This document shows positions 8,073 to 16,934 of a stretch of 64,000 bases of DNA, piece after piece. Both the position numbers and the translations under genes were made by a program. Under the pieces are notes generated by a model that was given only the letters and a program-made list of their open reading frames with translations, was not told where the DNA came from and made no database searches. Origin of the DNA: an uncultured Clostridia bacterium. GTDB taxonomy: Bacteria > Bacillota > Clostridia > Oscillospirales > Acutalibacteraceae. How positions within the stretch are numbered: the first letter of the stretch is position 1; each line of letters starts with the position of its first letter. Where the stretch lies: positions 8,865 through 72,864 of the forward strand of contig CALEII010000003.1 in NCBI GenBank assembly GCA_937876205.1, in the 5' to 3' direction.

Positions 8073-9908
8073 TTACCTGAACTCGGGACAGATTCGTTTT
8101 TCTGAACGGTATGAGCTGACATAATCGCAGCCGTAATGTGAGAGATAGAGAAGAAGATGGTCAAAATCAGAAAAGACAACAGCCCACAGTGAATGTGCAT
8201 TCTCATCAAGGAATGAAAACTGAAAATCACGCCTGAGAGAGCGTCTCTCCTGCTGTGAAATGCCGTCAATCACATCCTTGAAAACTGTATAGAATTCACC
8301 GTTTGAGGTAAAAGACTCAATGCCGTTTTCACCGGGTGTTTCCTTAAGTATGGAATGCTTTTTAAGAGCAAAATTTGAAAGTGTAACGCTGGGAATTATC
8401 CGTCTGTTGTTTCTTATAACAGCCATTGTGTCACGGATTTCATCAAGTGTTTCTGTGGGATAGCCAAAGATAAACAAGCCGTTATTCCATATTCCCGCAT
8501 CCCTTGCATCAGAAAGTATATCAAGACGCTTTTCAACATCAATACCCTTGTTCATTTTCTCCATAATACGGGGTGAATGGCATTCATATCCCCAGAGGAA
8601 GAGCCTTGCACCTGCGTCATAAAGGTTTTTTAGCACCTCGGGAGTGTAGCCTGCTTCAAGACGGGCAAAGGAATAGAAGTTTATTTTAAGGTTTTCTTTT
8701 ATGATTCTCTTTGCGAGCTCATTATAGAAAACGGGCGGAATAGCCTCGTCAACAAAAATGAACTTTGATGCACCGTAAGAATCAATATAATAACGGATTT
8801 CGTCAATAATTCTGTCCATATGTTTGGGACTGTAGCCCTGCTGACCGTAGGCATAGTCACAGAAATTACACTTTCCCCAGTAGCAGCCCTTTGAAAGCTG
8901 AATAGGATATGTGGGGTCGGGAGTAAAATACAGAGACATATCATAGTCACTGAAATCAGGGTAAGCGAGTGAATCCATCTTGAATTTTTCACAGGAAAAG
9001 CCCGTTGTAAAGACTGAGCCGTCTTTGTAATAAACGATACTCGGGACATCAGAAAGACAGCATTTTCCGTCAAGATATTCACAAAGACGGACAGTTGCAA
9101 CCTCACCGTCACCTATAACAACGAAGTCAAAATATGATGTAAAAATTTCATCATACTGCATCATATCTTCATAAATCTGTGTTGCATAGTTTCCGCCGAG
9201 AATGATTTTTGCATCTGTTCTGCTTTTTATCATTTCAGCAAGGGTGAAAACGGGAATCAGCTGACTCAAATCAGTCATTGAAATGCAGACGGTGGCATAG
9301 CCTTTTTCTGCAACAGAATCACAGAAATTATCAAAATAGTCATAGAACATATTGACGCTTCTGTCATTGCACTGATTCTTTATATTCTGCCAGTCGAGAT
9401 TGAGAAGAGGGTTAGCGAAATAGTTGTCAAAATCGATTTCATTGGGTGCAAATGGCATAGAAACAAGTCTTAAAGCAAGCTTTATGATATGCTTGGCTTC
9501 AGCGAGCTTCTCGGGAACAAAGAAATCATCGGGATTTCGTGTTGTTCTTACAGCGTTGTCAATATTGTCAATTATATACGGGATTTCATCCTTGTATTCA
9601 GAATAGAATCTGCTGACTGTAAGGTATTTAAGACAGCTTGTTTTTTCATCGTAAGTACCGTTTTTTTCAATCTGCGAAATATCGGCATTGATATAATCGG
9701 GTTCAAGCTCACTGAGAGTTTTTCTTGCTTCTTCATCACATTCAGCGAGATGCTTTTTACTGAGAATATGATTATAGAACATTGCATTAAGGTCGCAGGC
9801 TTTTACGCTGAAGCCTGCATTTTTCAACTGTCCCGCAAGAAGAGGCACGGCAAGATAAGGTGATACAGGATACCACTGAGGCGGCTGTATAAGTAATATT
9901 TCAGACAT
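8073..9908 (-). CDS. B12-binding-type radical SAM protein (CX4CX2C type), fourth gene of the operon
   Basis: 611 residues, a paralogue of the operon's last gene along its whole length. The N-terminus reads LIQPPQWYPVSPYLAVPLLA, the B12-like domain continues through MTDLSQLIPVFTLAEMIKS and KIILGGNYATQIYEDM, and VVIGDGEVATVRLCEYLDG closes it. Cluster cysteines are 342, 347 and 350 (KGCYWGKCNFC, CX4CX2C). Downstream lie KFIFVDEAIPP, SFARLEAGYTPEVLKNLYDA and GLFIFGYPTETLDEI, typical of radical SAM barrels. The central part (about 55-200) is an unusual insertion with no motif I recognise, also present in the paralogue. It starts 2 nt after the preceding gene. Reaction unknown; class B-like C-methylation is the commonest chemistry for this architecture. 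Confidence 0.85.
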   Translation of the reverse strand: MSEILLIQPPQWYPVSPYLAVPLLAGQLKNAGFSVKACDLNAMFYNHILSKKHLAECDEEARKTLSELEPDYINADISQIEKNGTYDEKTSCLKYLTVSRFYSEYKDEIPYIIDNIDNAVRTTRNPDDFFVPEKLAEAKHIIKLALRLVSMPFAPNEIDFDNYFANPLLNLDWQNIKNQCNDRSVNMFYDYFDNFCDSVAEKGYATVCISMTDLSQLIPVFTLAEMIKSRTDAKIILGGNYATQIYEDMMQYDEIFTSYFDFVVIGDGEVATVRLCEYLDGKCCLSDVPSIVYYKDGSVFTTGFSCEKFKMDSLAYPDFSDYDMSLYFTPDPTYPIQLSKGCYWGKCNFCDYAYGQQGYSPKHMDRIIDEIRYYIDSYGASKFIFVDEAIPPVFYNELAKRIIKENLKINFYSFARLEAGYTPEVLKNLYDAGARLFLWGYECHSPRIMEKMNKGIDVEKRLDILSDARDAGIWNNGLFIFGYPTETLDEIRDTMAVIRNNRRIIPSVTLSNFALKKHSILKETPGENGIESFTSNGEFYTVFKDVIDGISQQERRSLRRDFQFSFLDENAHSLWAVVFSDFDHLLLYLSHYGCDYVSSYRSEKRICPEFR

Positions 9909-9910
9909 TC

Positions 9911-11830
9911 TTATCCCTCCGTGTAAGTAATTTTTTCTCTGGGATTAACAAGCAGTGTTGCACTGTAGCGTTTGCCGAACCAGATGATTTCCCTTGCATA
10001 TTCAGCCCATGAAGAAATATTCTTATGAGCAACAATCTCAAGTGTGTTTGCCGTCTTTCTGAGAGGCTCATATCTGCCCTCATCGACAGCAGCAAAATAA
10101 TGATAAAAGTCATATTGTGATTTTACGGTGACACCGTTCACAAAGGGCTTTCTTATAAGACTCTCCTGATAATTGAAGAGATTAACGAATAATTCATCTT
10201 CAATTCCAAATGACATAAGGAACGGCTTTATTTCTTCACGGAAAGAGTCAAAATGATATACCATTTCAAGAAAAGCGCCCTCCTCAAAATACCAGCCCGT
10301 GGTGCCGAAAACATCACGCTGATAAGTCCATTCAGCCTTCCGGGTATCAGCTTTTCTGTGGTAAAGCTCAGTGAAGAATTCATTCATATAGCCCTTACTC
10401 TGCTTGTAAATATAATCATAGAGCATATTATAGAAATCATAATATGATACATTTTTCTCTTTGTTCAGATAAATCGCAAAATATCTCAGAAGACCTAAGT
10501 GATGGAATGTCTGCAGAATCACGGCAAACATACACGCTTTCACCCAGTCGGACTTAGGCATTGAAGAGGTTTCGGTGATAACATCAAAATATTCACCGAC
10601 ACCGTTGAATTCAGGGTTGTAATGAATACCCAGAAGAGGGATTTTTGATGTCCTGATGCCGAATTTTTCACGGTATTCCTTCTGCCCCATCTGAGTATTG
10701 GGGTAAACCTGACACTCATAAACGGTCATTGAGTTATTCTGACCCGACTCAAGCAAACGGCACATACCCCGGCAGAAGCTTTCGTATGTCTCACCGGGTA
10801 AACCCAAAATAAGTTCTGTATATGTGGGAATGCCTGCTTCGTTGTATCTTGCATCAAGTGATGAAAAATGCTCAAGAGTCAGGTTCTTTCTGCCGATATT
10901 CTCAAGGGTTTTGCCGTCAAGCGACTGATATGCGAGAGTTACCCCCTTATCGGCATTGTTTTTATTGAGTATATACCCCGCTTCAAAGACAGTGTCATCA
11001 CTTTCCTTTGCATAGCAAGGCTTGAACACATCCGGATAACCGTATTTTTTCTTCTGCTCAATGACATACTCCGCAATTTCAACATCACGGTCAAATATAC
11101 CGAAATTCGCATCGGCACAGTAGCAATATTTTATTTTGTTCTTTGCAATCCATTCAATCTCTGCCCTGATTTTCTCCATCGGGAACTGACGCAGTTTCTT
11201 TGTGAAGCACCATTCACAATATGCACATGCGTACGGGCAGCCTCTGTTTGTTTCAAGTGTTGCGTGAAATTCCCTGTCGGGAAATTCCTTCATTATATTA
11301 TCAAATATTCCTGCAATATACGGTGACGGATAGCCTGAAATATCTGCAGGGTGCTTATCTTCTGTTGTAATTATTACTTTCTCTTCCCTGAATGAGAGAT
11401 TCGGGACAGATGTAAGAGCTTCACCGTTTTTTATTGCTTTCAGGAACAATGCGGTAGTTTCTTCACCCTCATTGTGCATAAGGAAATCTATAAAATCATA
11501 CTCTTCAAGAAATTCTCCACCTGCAGGAACACTGTGACCGCCGAAAATGATTTTTACCTCAGGATAAAGCATTTTAAGCTCATTTGCAAGGGTTTTGTTA
11601 TATTCAAGATTCCAAGTAAAGCAAGAAAATGCAACATAATCGGGCTTATCAAAGCGTTTTATCACATCACTTATCTTTTCACGCATAACAACAATGTCGG
11701 GTATGTCATAATACTCAACAATTTCTTTATCATTTTTAAGATAAGCAGCTATGCAGCCCACGGAATATGGCAGAAAAACAGGTGATGAATATGAAACACC
11801 TATCTGCACAAGATAAAATCTTTTTTTCAT
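9911..11830 (-). CDS. B12-binding-type radical SAM protein (CX3CX2C type), third gene of the operon
   Basis: 639 residues. Residues 1-150 are a cobalamin-binding-like domain (IIFGGHSVPAGGEFLEEYDF, HNEGEETTALFLKAI). The radical SAM core begins at ETNRGCPYACAYCEWCF with cysteines 198, 202 and 205. ELILGLPGETYESFCRGM is the conserved barrel strand. The C-terminal 200 residues (from about 430) are helical, shared with the two upstream paralogues and not recognised. It is one of three tandem paralogues. Its ATG overlaps the stop of the preceding gene by one base (TAATG). The DXHXXG cobalamin signature is not evident, as in many B12-radical SAM enzymes. Confidence 0.86.
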   Translation of the reverse strand: MKKRFYLVQIGVSYSSPVFLPYSVGCIAAYLKNDKEIVEYYDIPDIVVMREKISDVIKRFDKPDYVAFSCFTWNLEYNKTLANELKMLYPEVKIIFGGHSVPAGGEFLEEYDFIDFLMHNEGEETTALFLKAIKNGEALTSVPNLSFREEKVIITTEDKHPADISGYPSPYIAGIFDNIMKEFPDREFHATLETNRGCPYACAYCEWCFTKKLRQFPMEKIRAEIEWIAKNKIKYCYCADANFGIFDRDVEIAEYVIEQKKKYGYPDVFKPCYAKESDDTVFEAGYILNKNNADKGVTLAYQSLDGKTLENIGRKNLTLEHFSSLDARYNEAGIPTYTELILGLPGETYESFCRGMCRLLESGQNNSMTVYECQVYPNTQMGQKEYREKFGIRTSKIPLLGIHYNPEFNGVGEYFDVITETSSMPKSDWVKACMFAVILQTFHHLGLLRYFAIYLNKEKNVSYYDFYNMLYDYIYKQSKGYMNEFFTELYHRKADTRKAEWTYQRDVFGTTGWYFEEGAFLEMVYHFDSFREEIKPFLMSFGIEDELFVNLFNYQESLIRKPFVNGVTVKSQYDFYHYFAAVDEGRYEPLRKTANTLEIVAHKNISSWAEYAREIIWFGKRYSATLLVNPREKITYTEG

Positions 11831-13761
11831 TAAAGCTCATTCACACTTTCTGTTGCACTCAGATGCAGATTACCGAATTCTTTTCTGCCGTACCATACCG
11901 AATAACGGGCATAGTCGGCAAATGCTTCATAGGACCTGCGTACATTTACTCTGTAAGCGTTCTGTTGTTTTTTCAGTTCTGCGGTTTCGTTTCTGTAAAC
12001 AGCACCGAAGTATTCATAAAAATTATAATCAAACGTTTTCTCTTCCGTTTTATCAAAGGGCTTTTTAAGAAGGAAACGCTGAAAAGACATAAGCTCTCCA
12101 AGAATTTCTTCATCAAAATATTTTTCAAGAAACGGCTTCGTTTCGGCATAGAATCTGTCAATGTCATAAACAAGACTCAGAAAAGCATATTCTTCACCCG
12201 GCCATATGACATCGCCGAAGCGTTCATTGACAAAGGTGAGAGATCTATTATCAGTTATTACACCGCTGAGCTGTTCCTCAAGGCTTAAAAAGACATCATA
12301 AGCAAGAGTGTTTCTGTTATTGTAAATATAATCAAGAAAATCACTGTAGAAACAGGTATAATCAATTCCTTTTTCTTTGTAAAGATAAATCGCAAAAAAC
12401 GGCAGAAGCCCCCCGTGGTGAAGACACTGCACGGCAAAGGAAAACATATTGCATCGAATCCAGTCTCTTTCAGTCATTGAATAAGTCGAGGTTACGATTC
12501 TTGAATACTCCTCAACCTCATCATTGAAGCTTGCTTCCCGATGAGGCTGATTGAGAGGAATTTTTGTCATACCGATGTTATATTTTTCGGTATACTCCTT
12601 ATCACTCATACCTGCACAGGGCAGATATTCACAGTTGTGAATATAAATAGCATGATGCTGACCTGCCTGAAGCAAAGTTTCAATGCCCCGAACAAAGCTG
12701 TCATATGTTTCACCGGGCAAGCCCAGAATAAGCTCTGTATATGTGGCAATACCGGCAGCTGCGTATCTGCCTAGAAGCTTTTTATAGTTCTCAAGAGATA
12801 TATTCTCTCTGCCCACATTTCTGAGGGCTTCTTCACTCAGCGACTGGAATGAAAGAGTGACACCCTTGTTCATTCCGCACTCGTTGAGCTTTTTTGTCAT
12901 ATTAAAAACTATATCATTGCTGTTTTTTGCATAAGAAGTCTGAAAGTTTCTCAGATGACCTGTACGGTTATGGATTTCAATCATTCTGTCAATGATTTCT
13001 TCATCACGCTTCACAATGCCGAAATTGGCATCTGCACCGCCGAAGCCGTCTATGCCGTGGTCACCCAGCCACTCGAGCTCAGCATAAATTTTTTCAAGTG
13101 GGAAAAACTTGACCTTTTTTGAATCAAGATTGCCCCAGTCACAGTATTTGCATTTATAAGGACAGCCTCTGCTTGTTTCAAGAACTGCATAGAAGCTCAG
13201 TTCCTTGTGCTTTTCAAGAATTGAATCGAAAACACCCGTAAGATACGGCGACGGATAATCGGTGCCTGTCATACAGCTTTTATGAGTATAACAGAATTTT
13301 CCGTTTTCTTTATATGCAAGGTTTGGTATATCCTTAACACAGCCCTCGCCTGCCAGAGCAAGCAGAAGACGTGCAAAAACCTCTTCACCCTCACCGTAAA
13401 TGAAATAATCGGCAAAGGGACATTCCTCAAAGACTTCTTCATTTTCACCGATATGATGACCGCCGAAGATAATTACACAGTCCGGATGCTTTTCTCTGAG
13501 CTTGCGGGCAAGAAGCCTGTTATACTCATAATTCCACAGGTAATTTGAAAAGCCGACAACTGAGGGGGCTGTCATTCTTTCAAGAACAGTGTCGGTGTTT
13601 TCTCTAAGAAAGAAAATCTCACCGAAATTATAATTTTCATTTATTCTTTCATCTGCCTTTGCATTGGCTATAAGCATACCGACAGCAAAGGGAAAATATG
13701 TGGAATTACCGTGAAGATAATTTGCCTGTACCATATAAATATTTTTTTTCACGGTTTCCAC
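11830..13761 (-). CDS. B12-binding-type radical SAM protein (CX3CX2C type), second gene of the operon
   Basis: 643 residues, same architecture as its two neighbours: an N-terminal B12-like domain (NYLHGNSTYFPFAVGMLIAN, IIFGGHHIGENEEVFEE, IYGEGEEVFARLLLAL), a radical SAM core with cysteines 200, 204 and 207 in ETSRGCPYKCKYCDWGNL, and GGADANFGIVKRDEEI and ELILGLPGETYDSFVRG inside the barrel. The shared C-terminal helical domain follows (CLHHGGLLPFFAIYLYKEKG). The ELILGLPGETY strand and the ADANFG segment are almost identical in all three tandem copies, showing duplication followed by divergence, so each may act on a different position or intermediate. The substrate is unknown. Confidence 0.86.
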   Translation of the reverse strand: METVKKNIYMVQANYLHGNSTYFPFAVGMLIANAKADERINENYNFGEIFFLRENTDTVLERMTAPSVVGFSNYLWNYEYNRLLARKLREKHPDCVIIFGGHHIGENEEVFEECPFADYFIYGEGEEVFARLLLALAGEGCVKDIPNLAYKENGKFCYTHKSCMTGTDYPSPYLTGVFDSILEKHKELSFYAVLETSRGCPYKCKYCDWGNLDSKKVKFFPLEKIYAELEWLGDHGIDGFGGADANFGIVKRDEEIIDRMIEIHNRTGHLRNFQTSYAKNSNDIVFNMTKKLNECGMNKGVTLSFQSLSEEALRNVGRENISLENYKKLLGRYAAAGIATYTELILGLPGETYDSFVRGIETLLQAGQHHAIYIHNCEYLPCAGMSDKEYTEKYNIGMTKIPLNQPHREASFNDEVEEYSRIVTSTYSMTERDWIRCNMFSFAVQCLHHGGLLPFFAIYLYKEKGIDYTCFYSDFLDYIYNNRNTLAYDVFLSLEEQLSGVITDNRSLTFVNERFGDVIWPGEEYAFLSLVYDIDRFYAETKPFLEKYFDEEILGELMSFQRFLLKKPFDKTEEKTFDYNFYEYFGAVYRNETAELKKQQNAYRVNVRRSYEAFADYARYSVWYGRKEFGNLHLSATESVNEL

Positions 13762-13767
13762 CTGCCT

Positions 13768-15687
13768 TTAAATTATTTCAACATCGTCCTTATATGACGA
13801 CCAGCCCATTCTGCCGTACCAGATGACAAACTTGCCGAAATCCTGCCAGTTGTGCATTACATTACTGTCACGCATAACGAGAGTATGCTTTTTCTTTTCA
13901 AGGGGATGATATGCGTTGACATATATATTTTTAAGATATGAATGAATATCATAGCAGAGAGACACGGTCTTTTCACTGTCATCAGGTCTTCTCATAATAT
14001 TTTTCTGATATGCGAGAAGATCATTGAAAACATTCTCTTCTATGTCAAATGTTTTCAGAAAACCATATATTTCATCATAAAAAACATCAAGCTTTTCAAG
14101 AATATGAAGCACAACATACTCGTGGTCATCCCACACAACCTCACCGCAGGGACCGAACATAAGCTTTCTGTTTGTGATACCCAGTGACAGCTCATCTGCG
14201 TGACTCTTGATATCAGCATATAACTTTGACACCATAAGGTCGGGATGACTTTCAAAGTAATCAATTGCGGCATCGTAGAATTTTTCATAAGGTACATTCT
14301 TTTCATTGAAAAGATAAATGCCGAAAGCTCTGAGAAGTCCGTTACCGTGCAGAGCCTTGGTCATATAGTAGAATGCAGTAGCACGCACCCACATTTCACG
14401 GCTCATTGTGTTGGTTTCAACAACAATTTCATTGTATTCGGGGACGCTGAACGCATCGTTACTGAAATGAGGTCGGATAATCTCAGAACGGACAGTCTTT
14501 ATACCGTGTTCATTTATATAATTCTTCTGTCCCATTGCAGCATTGGGAAGAAGTATACAGCCGTATACCTCAAACACAAAGTGCTGACCGATTTCAAACA
14601 GCGTGCCGATACCTCTGATGAAGCTCTCATATGTTTCACCGGGCAGACCTAAAATCAGCTCCGAATATGTTTTCATATTCTCTTTATTGTATTTTGTAAG
14701 AAGATTCTTATAAAACTCAAGAGATGTGTTCTTTCTGCCGATATTTTCAAGCACAACCGGAGACATACTCTGAAATGAAAGTGTTGCACCGATTCTGTCA
14801 AATTCACATTCCTTGAAGATTTTTACTATTTCAAAAACATTCTCAAAATTATTCTTTGCGTAATTCATACGCATTCTCTCGGGATAGCCTGTTTTCTTCT
14901 TTGCCTCGGCAAGCTCACGGGCAATGTCTATATCCCGTTTAAACATACCAAAATTGGCATCTGCACCCCACACAAAGGCAATTTTGTGGTCAGACATCCA
15001 TCTGACTTCTTCCCTGATTCTTTCAATCGGGAAAAGTCTTGTCTTTGCTTTGAGAAGTCCCCAGTCGCAGTATGCACATTGATTGGGACAGCCTCTGCTT
15101 GTTTCAAGAATTGTATTGAATGTGATTTCAGGATGCTTCTCAACAATATCGTCAAACCAGCCCTCAAGATAGGGTGACGGATAATCAAGTGTATCCTGAA
15201 GCTGAGTTTCAGTACGCTTATAACCGCCGTCGGGCAGTCTGAATGAGATATTACATACACTATCAAGAGGCTTATCCGTTACAAGAGCCTCAAGCAGATT
15301 CTTTATTGTATCCTCACCCTCGCCGTGGCTTAAAATATCAATATACGGGTACTTTTCAAGAAATGAGAAATCATCAGGAACGTTATGTCCGCCGAAGTTT
15401 ATAACACAGTCGGGGTATTTCTTCTTTACGGCTTGTGCAAGAAGCTTGTTGTATTCCGTGCTCCAACAATAGTTTGAAAAGCCTATAAAAGCAGGCTCTT
15501 CAAGTCTCTCAACAACTTCATCTATATTTTCACGCAGAAAAATGAATTCCTTGAAGCAATAGTTGTTTTTTACGGTTTCACTTGCAAATGCAGAGGCAAC
15601 AAGAATACCTGCAGTATAAGGTAAATATGCGTTTTGCGTACCGGAACAGGCGGACACATCCACCTGAACAAAATAAATATTTTTCAT
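13768..15687 (-). CDS. B12-binding-type radical SAM protein (CX3CX2C type), first gene of the operon
   Basis: 639 residues from the chosen ATG (MKNIYFVQVDVSA); AGAGAGG lies about 9 nt upstream. An ATG 24 nt earlier would swallow that ribosome site. B12-like domain: NAYLPYTAGILVASA, VINFGGHNVPDDFSFLEKYP, LSHGEGEDTIKNLLEAL. The radical SAM core has cysteines 200, 204 and 207 in ETSRGCPNQCAYCDWGLL, then GADANFGMFKRDIDIA and ELILGLPGETYESFIRGIG. A helical C-terminal domain like the next two proteins ends in a short RMGWSSY segment. It is the promoter-proximal gene, with a leader of only about 34 nt, too short for a riboswitch. The 6-nt gap to the next gene supports one transcript. Confidence 0.87.
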   Translation of the reverse strand: MKNIYFVQVDVSACSGTQNAYLPYTAGILVASAFASETVKNNYCFKEFIFLRENIDEVVERLEEPAFIGFSNYCWSTEYNKLLAQAVKKKYPDCVINFGGHNVPDDFSFLEKYPYIDILSHGEGEDTIKNLLEALVTDKPLDSVCNISFRLPDGGYKRTETQLQDTLDYPSPYLEGWFDDIVEKHPEITFNTILETSRGCPNQCAYCDWGLLKAKTRLFPIERIREEVRWMSDHKIAFVWGADANFGMFKRDIDIARELAEAKKKTGYPERMRMNYAKNNFENVFEIVKIFKECEFDRIGATLSFQSMSPVVLENIGRKNTSLEFYKNLLTKYNKENMKTYSELILGLPGETYESFIRGIGTLFEIGQHFVFEVYGCILLPNAAMGQKNYINEHGIKTVRSEIIRPHFSNDAFSVPEYNEIVVETNTMSREMWVRATAFYYMTKALHGNGLLRAFGIYLFNEKNVPYEKFYDAAIDYFESHPDLMVSKLYADIKSHADELSLGITNRKLMFGPCGEVVWDDHEYVVLHILEKLDVFYDEIYGFLKTFDIEENVFNDLLAYQKNIMRRPDDSEKTVSLCYDIHSYLKNIYVNAYHPLEKKKHTLVMRDSNVMHNWQDFGKFVIWYGRMGWSSYKDDVEII

Positions 15688-15727
15688 ATTCCGAAACCTC
15701 TCTTTCCGCATATATATTCAATTTAAT

Positions 15728-15756
15728 ATTATATCATTATAAATATTCAATGTCAA
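15728..15756 (-). promoter_or_regulatory. Perfect consensus promoter of the radical SAM operon
   Basis: On the - strand, TTGACA (15751-15756), a 17-nt spacer and TATAAT (15728-15733). Both boxes and the spacing are ideal, so the six-gene operon is probably strongly transcribed unless repressed. It lies immediately after the terminator of the 44-residue peptide gene. Confidence 0.88.
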
Positions 15757-15764
15757 TAAATCAG

Positions 15765-15798
15765 CAAAAAGAAAAACAGACCGGCTGAACCGGTCTGT
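15765..15798 (-). terminator. Terminator of the 44-residue peptide gene
   Basis: A perfect 9-bp GC-rich stem, ACAGACCGG (15776-15784) with CCGGTCTGT (15790-15798), has a 5-nt loop and is followed on the - strand by TTTTTCTTTTT. It lies 16 nt past the peptide stop codon and 9 nt before the operon's -35 box, separating the two units. Confidence 0.9.
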
Positions 15799-15814
15799 TC
15801 CACAGCAAGAAAAA

Positions 15815-15949
15815 TTAAGCAAGGAGATCAAGATACTCTGAGGGGATAACGCCTTCGAGCATGCTTACTACTTCATCAAGATAACCGAACTTGTTGAGAG
15901 CGATAACAACCTTGATGATTAATACGAGCATTTTGATAATAAATACCAT
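15815..15949 (-). CDS. Unrecognised 44-residue peptide next to the radical SAM operon
   Basis: 44 codons with a dedicated promoter, a full AGGAGG ribosome site 7 nt before the ATG, and a strong terminator, so it is very likely expressed. The sequence splits into a hydrophobic N-terminal helix (MVFIIKMLVLIIKVVIALNK) with lysines 6, 13 and 20 exactly one heptad apart, and an acidic C-terminal half (FGYLDEVVSMLEGV, then IPSEYLDLLA). There is no Cys, Trp or Gly-Gly leader site. Possible roles, none proven: a substrate peptide of the downstream radical SAM enzymes, a small membrane-active or signalling peptide, or a subunit-like partner of membrane proteins. The coding call rests on expression signals and an intact frame, not on homology. 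Confidence 0.75.
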   Translation of the reverse strand: MVFIIKMLVLIIKVVIALNKFGYLDEVVSMLEGVIPSEYLDLLA

Positions 15950-15979
15950 TTCAGTTTCCTCCTAAAAATTTATACTCTA

Positions 15980-16008
15980 ATAATAATCCAAAAAGCTTTT
16001 GCAGTCAA
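15980..16008 (-). promoter_or_regulatory. Promoter of the 44-residue peptide gene
   Basis: On the - strand, TTGACT (16003-16008), a 17-nt spacer and TATTAT (15980-15985): one mismatch from consensus in each box. It lies in the gap after the polyferredoxin stop codon, giving a leader of about 25 nt ending in the AGGAGG site. Confidence 0.75.
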
Positions 16009-16043
16009 TAAGATATGGAAAAATTAACATTTAGTTCTTATTT

Positions 16044-16934
16044 TCACAAACTTTCTGAATCATTTTTCCTTTTTGCAAAGTTTACTATATTCACGGCATC
16101 TTCAGGGCAGACACGTATACAGTCGCCGCATCGTATACAGTCAATGCTGTTAGGCTTTTTCCACACGGGGATATCCATTCCGCATTTTTTCTGACACGCA
16201 CCGCAGGATGTGCATTTATCCTTATCAACTTCATATCTGTAAAGCGCAACAGAGTTAAATAACGAATAAAACGCACCTAGCGGACACAGATATTTACAGA
16301 ACGGTCTGTAAAAAATGACGGACAAAAGAATCACAATCACAAGAATTGCAATTTTCCATGTATACAGAAAACCTACAGCGTTTCTGAGTGATTCATTCAT
16401 AAGTACAAGAGGTATGCCTGCAAAAAGTGTGCCTGCAGGGCAGACATATTCACAGAACCAGGGCTTGCCCTGCCCCGTTATATCTACGGCAAACATAGGC
16501 AGAAGTATGACAAAAACCGCAAGAAGCACATACTTAAACCACTTGAGAAAGCTGTCACCGGGCAGATTCTTGAGCTTTTTTACAAACGGAATTCTATAAA
16601 GCAGGTCCTGAACAAGTCCGAAAGGACAGAGAAATCCGCACACGAATCTGCCTGCGAGCGTGCCGAAAAGCATCAGTACACCAAGCACATAAAATGCGAA
16701 CTGATAGTCTCTGCTGCCGAGTGTTGACTGCAACGCCCCCATAGGACAGGAGCCGAGAGCACCGGGGCAGGAATAACAGTTAAGACCGGGAACACAGAAC
16801 ATTTTAATCTTACCCGTATAAATTCTGCCTTGCACATACCCTTTGAGGTAGCCGTTTGTGAGTGCAAAAAATGAAAACTGAACTATCAGACGGATATTCT
16901 TTTTTATTTTTTTTAAAAGCTTACCCAATTCCAA
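16044..16934 (-). CDS. Membrane-bound 4Fe-4S polyferredoxin, NapH/RnfB-like
   Basis: 296 residues. About five membrane segments carry paired cysteine motifs at their edges: FCVPGLNCYSCPGALGSCPM near residue 50, RFVCGFLCPFG near 95 and FCKYLCPLG near 215. A cytoplasmic tail has two ferredoxin clusters, DKCTSCGACQKKCGMDIP and IDCIRCGDCIRVCPEDAV. Such proteins carry electrons across or along the membrane. The start is TTG (16934), inside the end of the CXXC mini-protein gene (14-nt overlap), which implies coupling. Context with TlpA and a CD1871A protein suggests delivery of reducing power from the cytoplasm to extracytoplasmic thiols; that role is inferred. Confidence 0.87.
   Translation of the reverse strand: MELGKLLKKIKKNIRLIVQFSFFALTNGYLKGYVQGRIYTGKIKMFCVPGLNCYSCPGALGSCPMGALQSTLGSRDYQFAFYVLGVLMLFGTLAGRFVCGFLCPFGLVQDLLYRIPFVKKLKNLPGDSFLKWFKYVLLAVFVILLPMFAVDITGQGKPWFCEYVCPAGTLFAGIPLVLMNESLRNAVGFLYTWKIAILVIVILLSVIFYRPFCKYLCPLGAFYSLFNSVALYRYEVDKDKCTSCGACQKKCGMDIPVWKKPNSIDCIRCGDCIRVCPEDAVNIVNFAKRKNDSESL

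Noticed and set aside
15688..15727. Cobalamin or SAM riboswitch before the B12-type radical SAM operon
   Set aside because: The leader from the predicted start site to the ATG is only about 34 nt, too short for either riboswitch.
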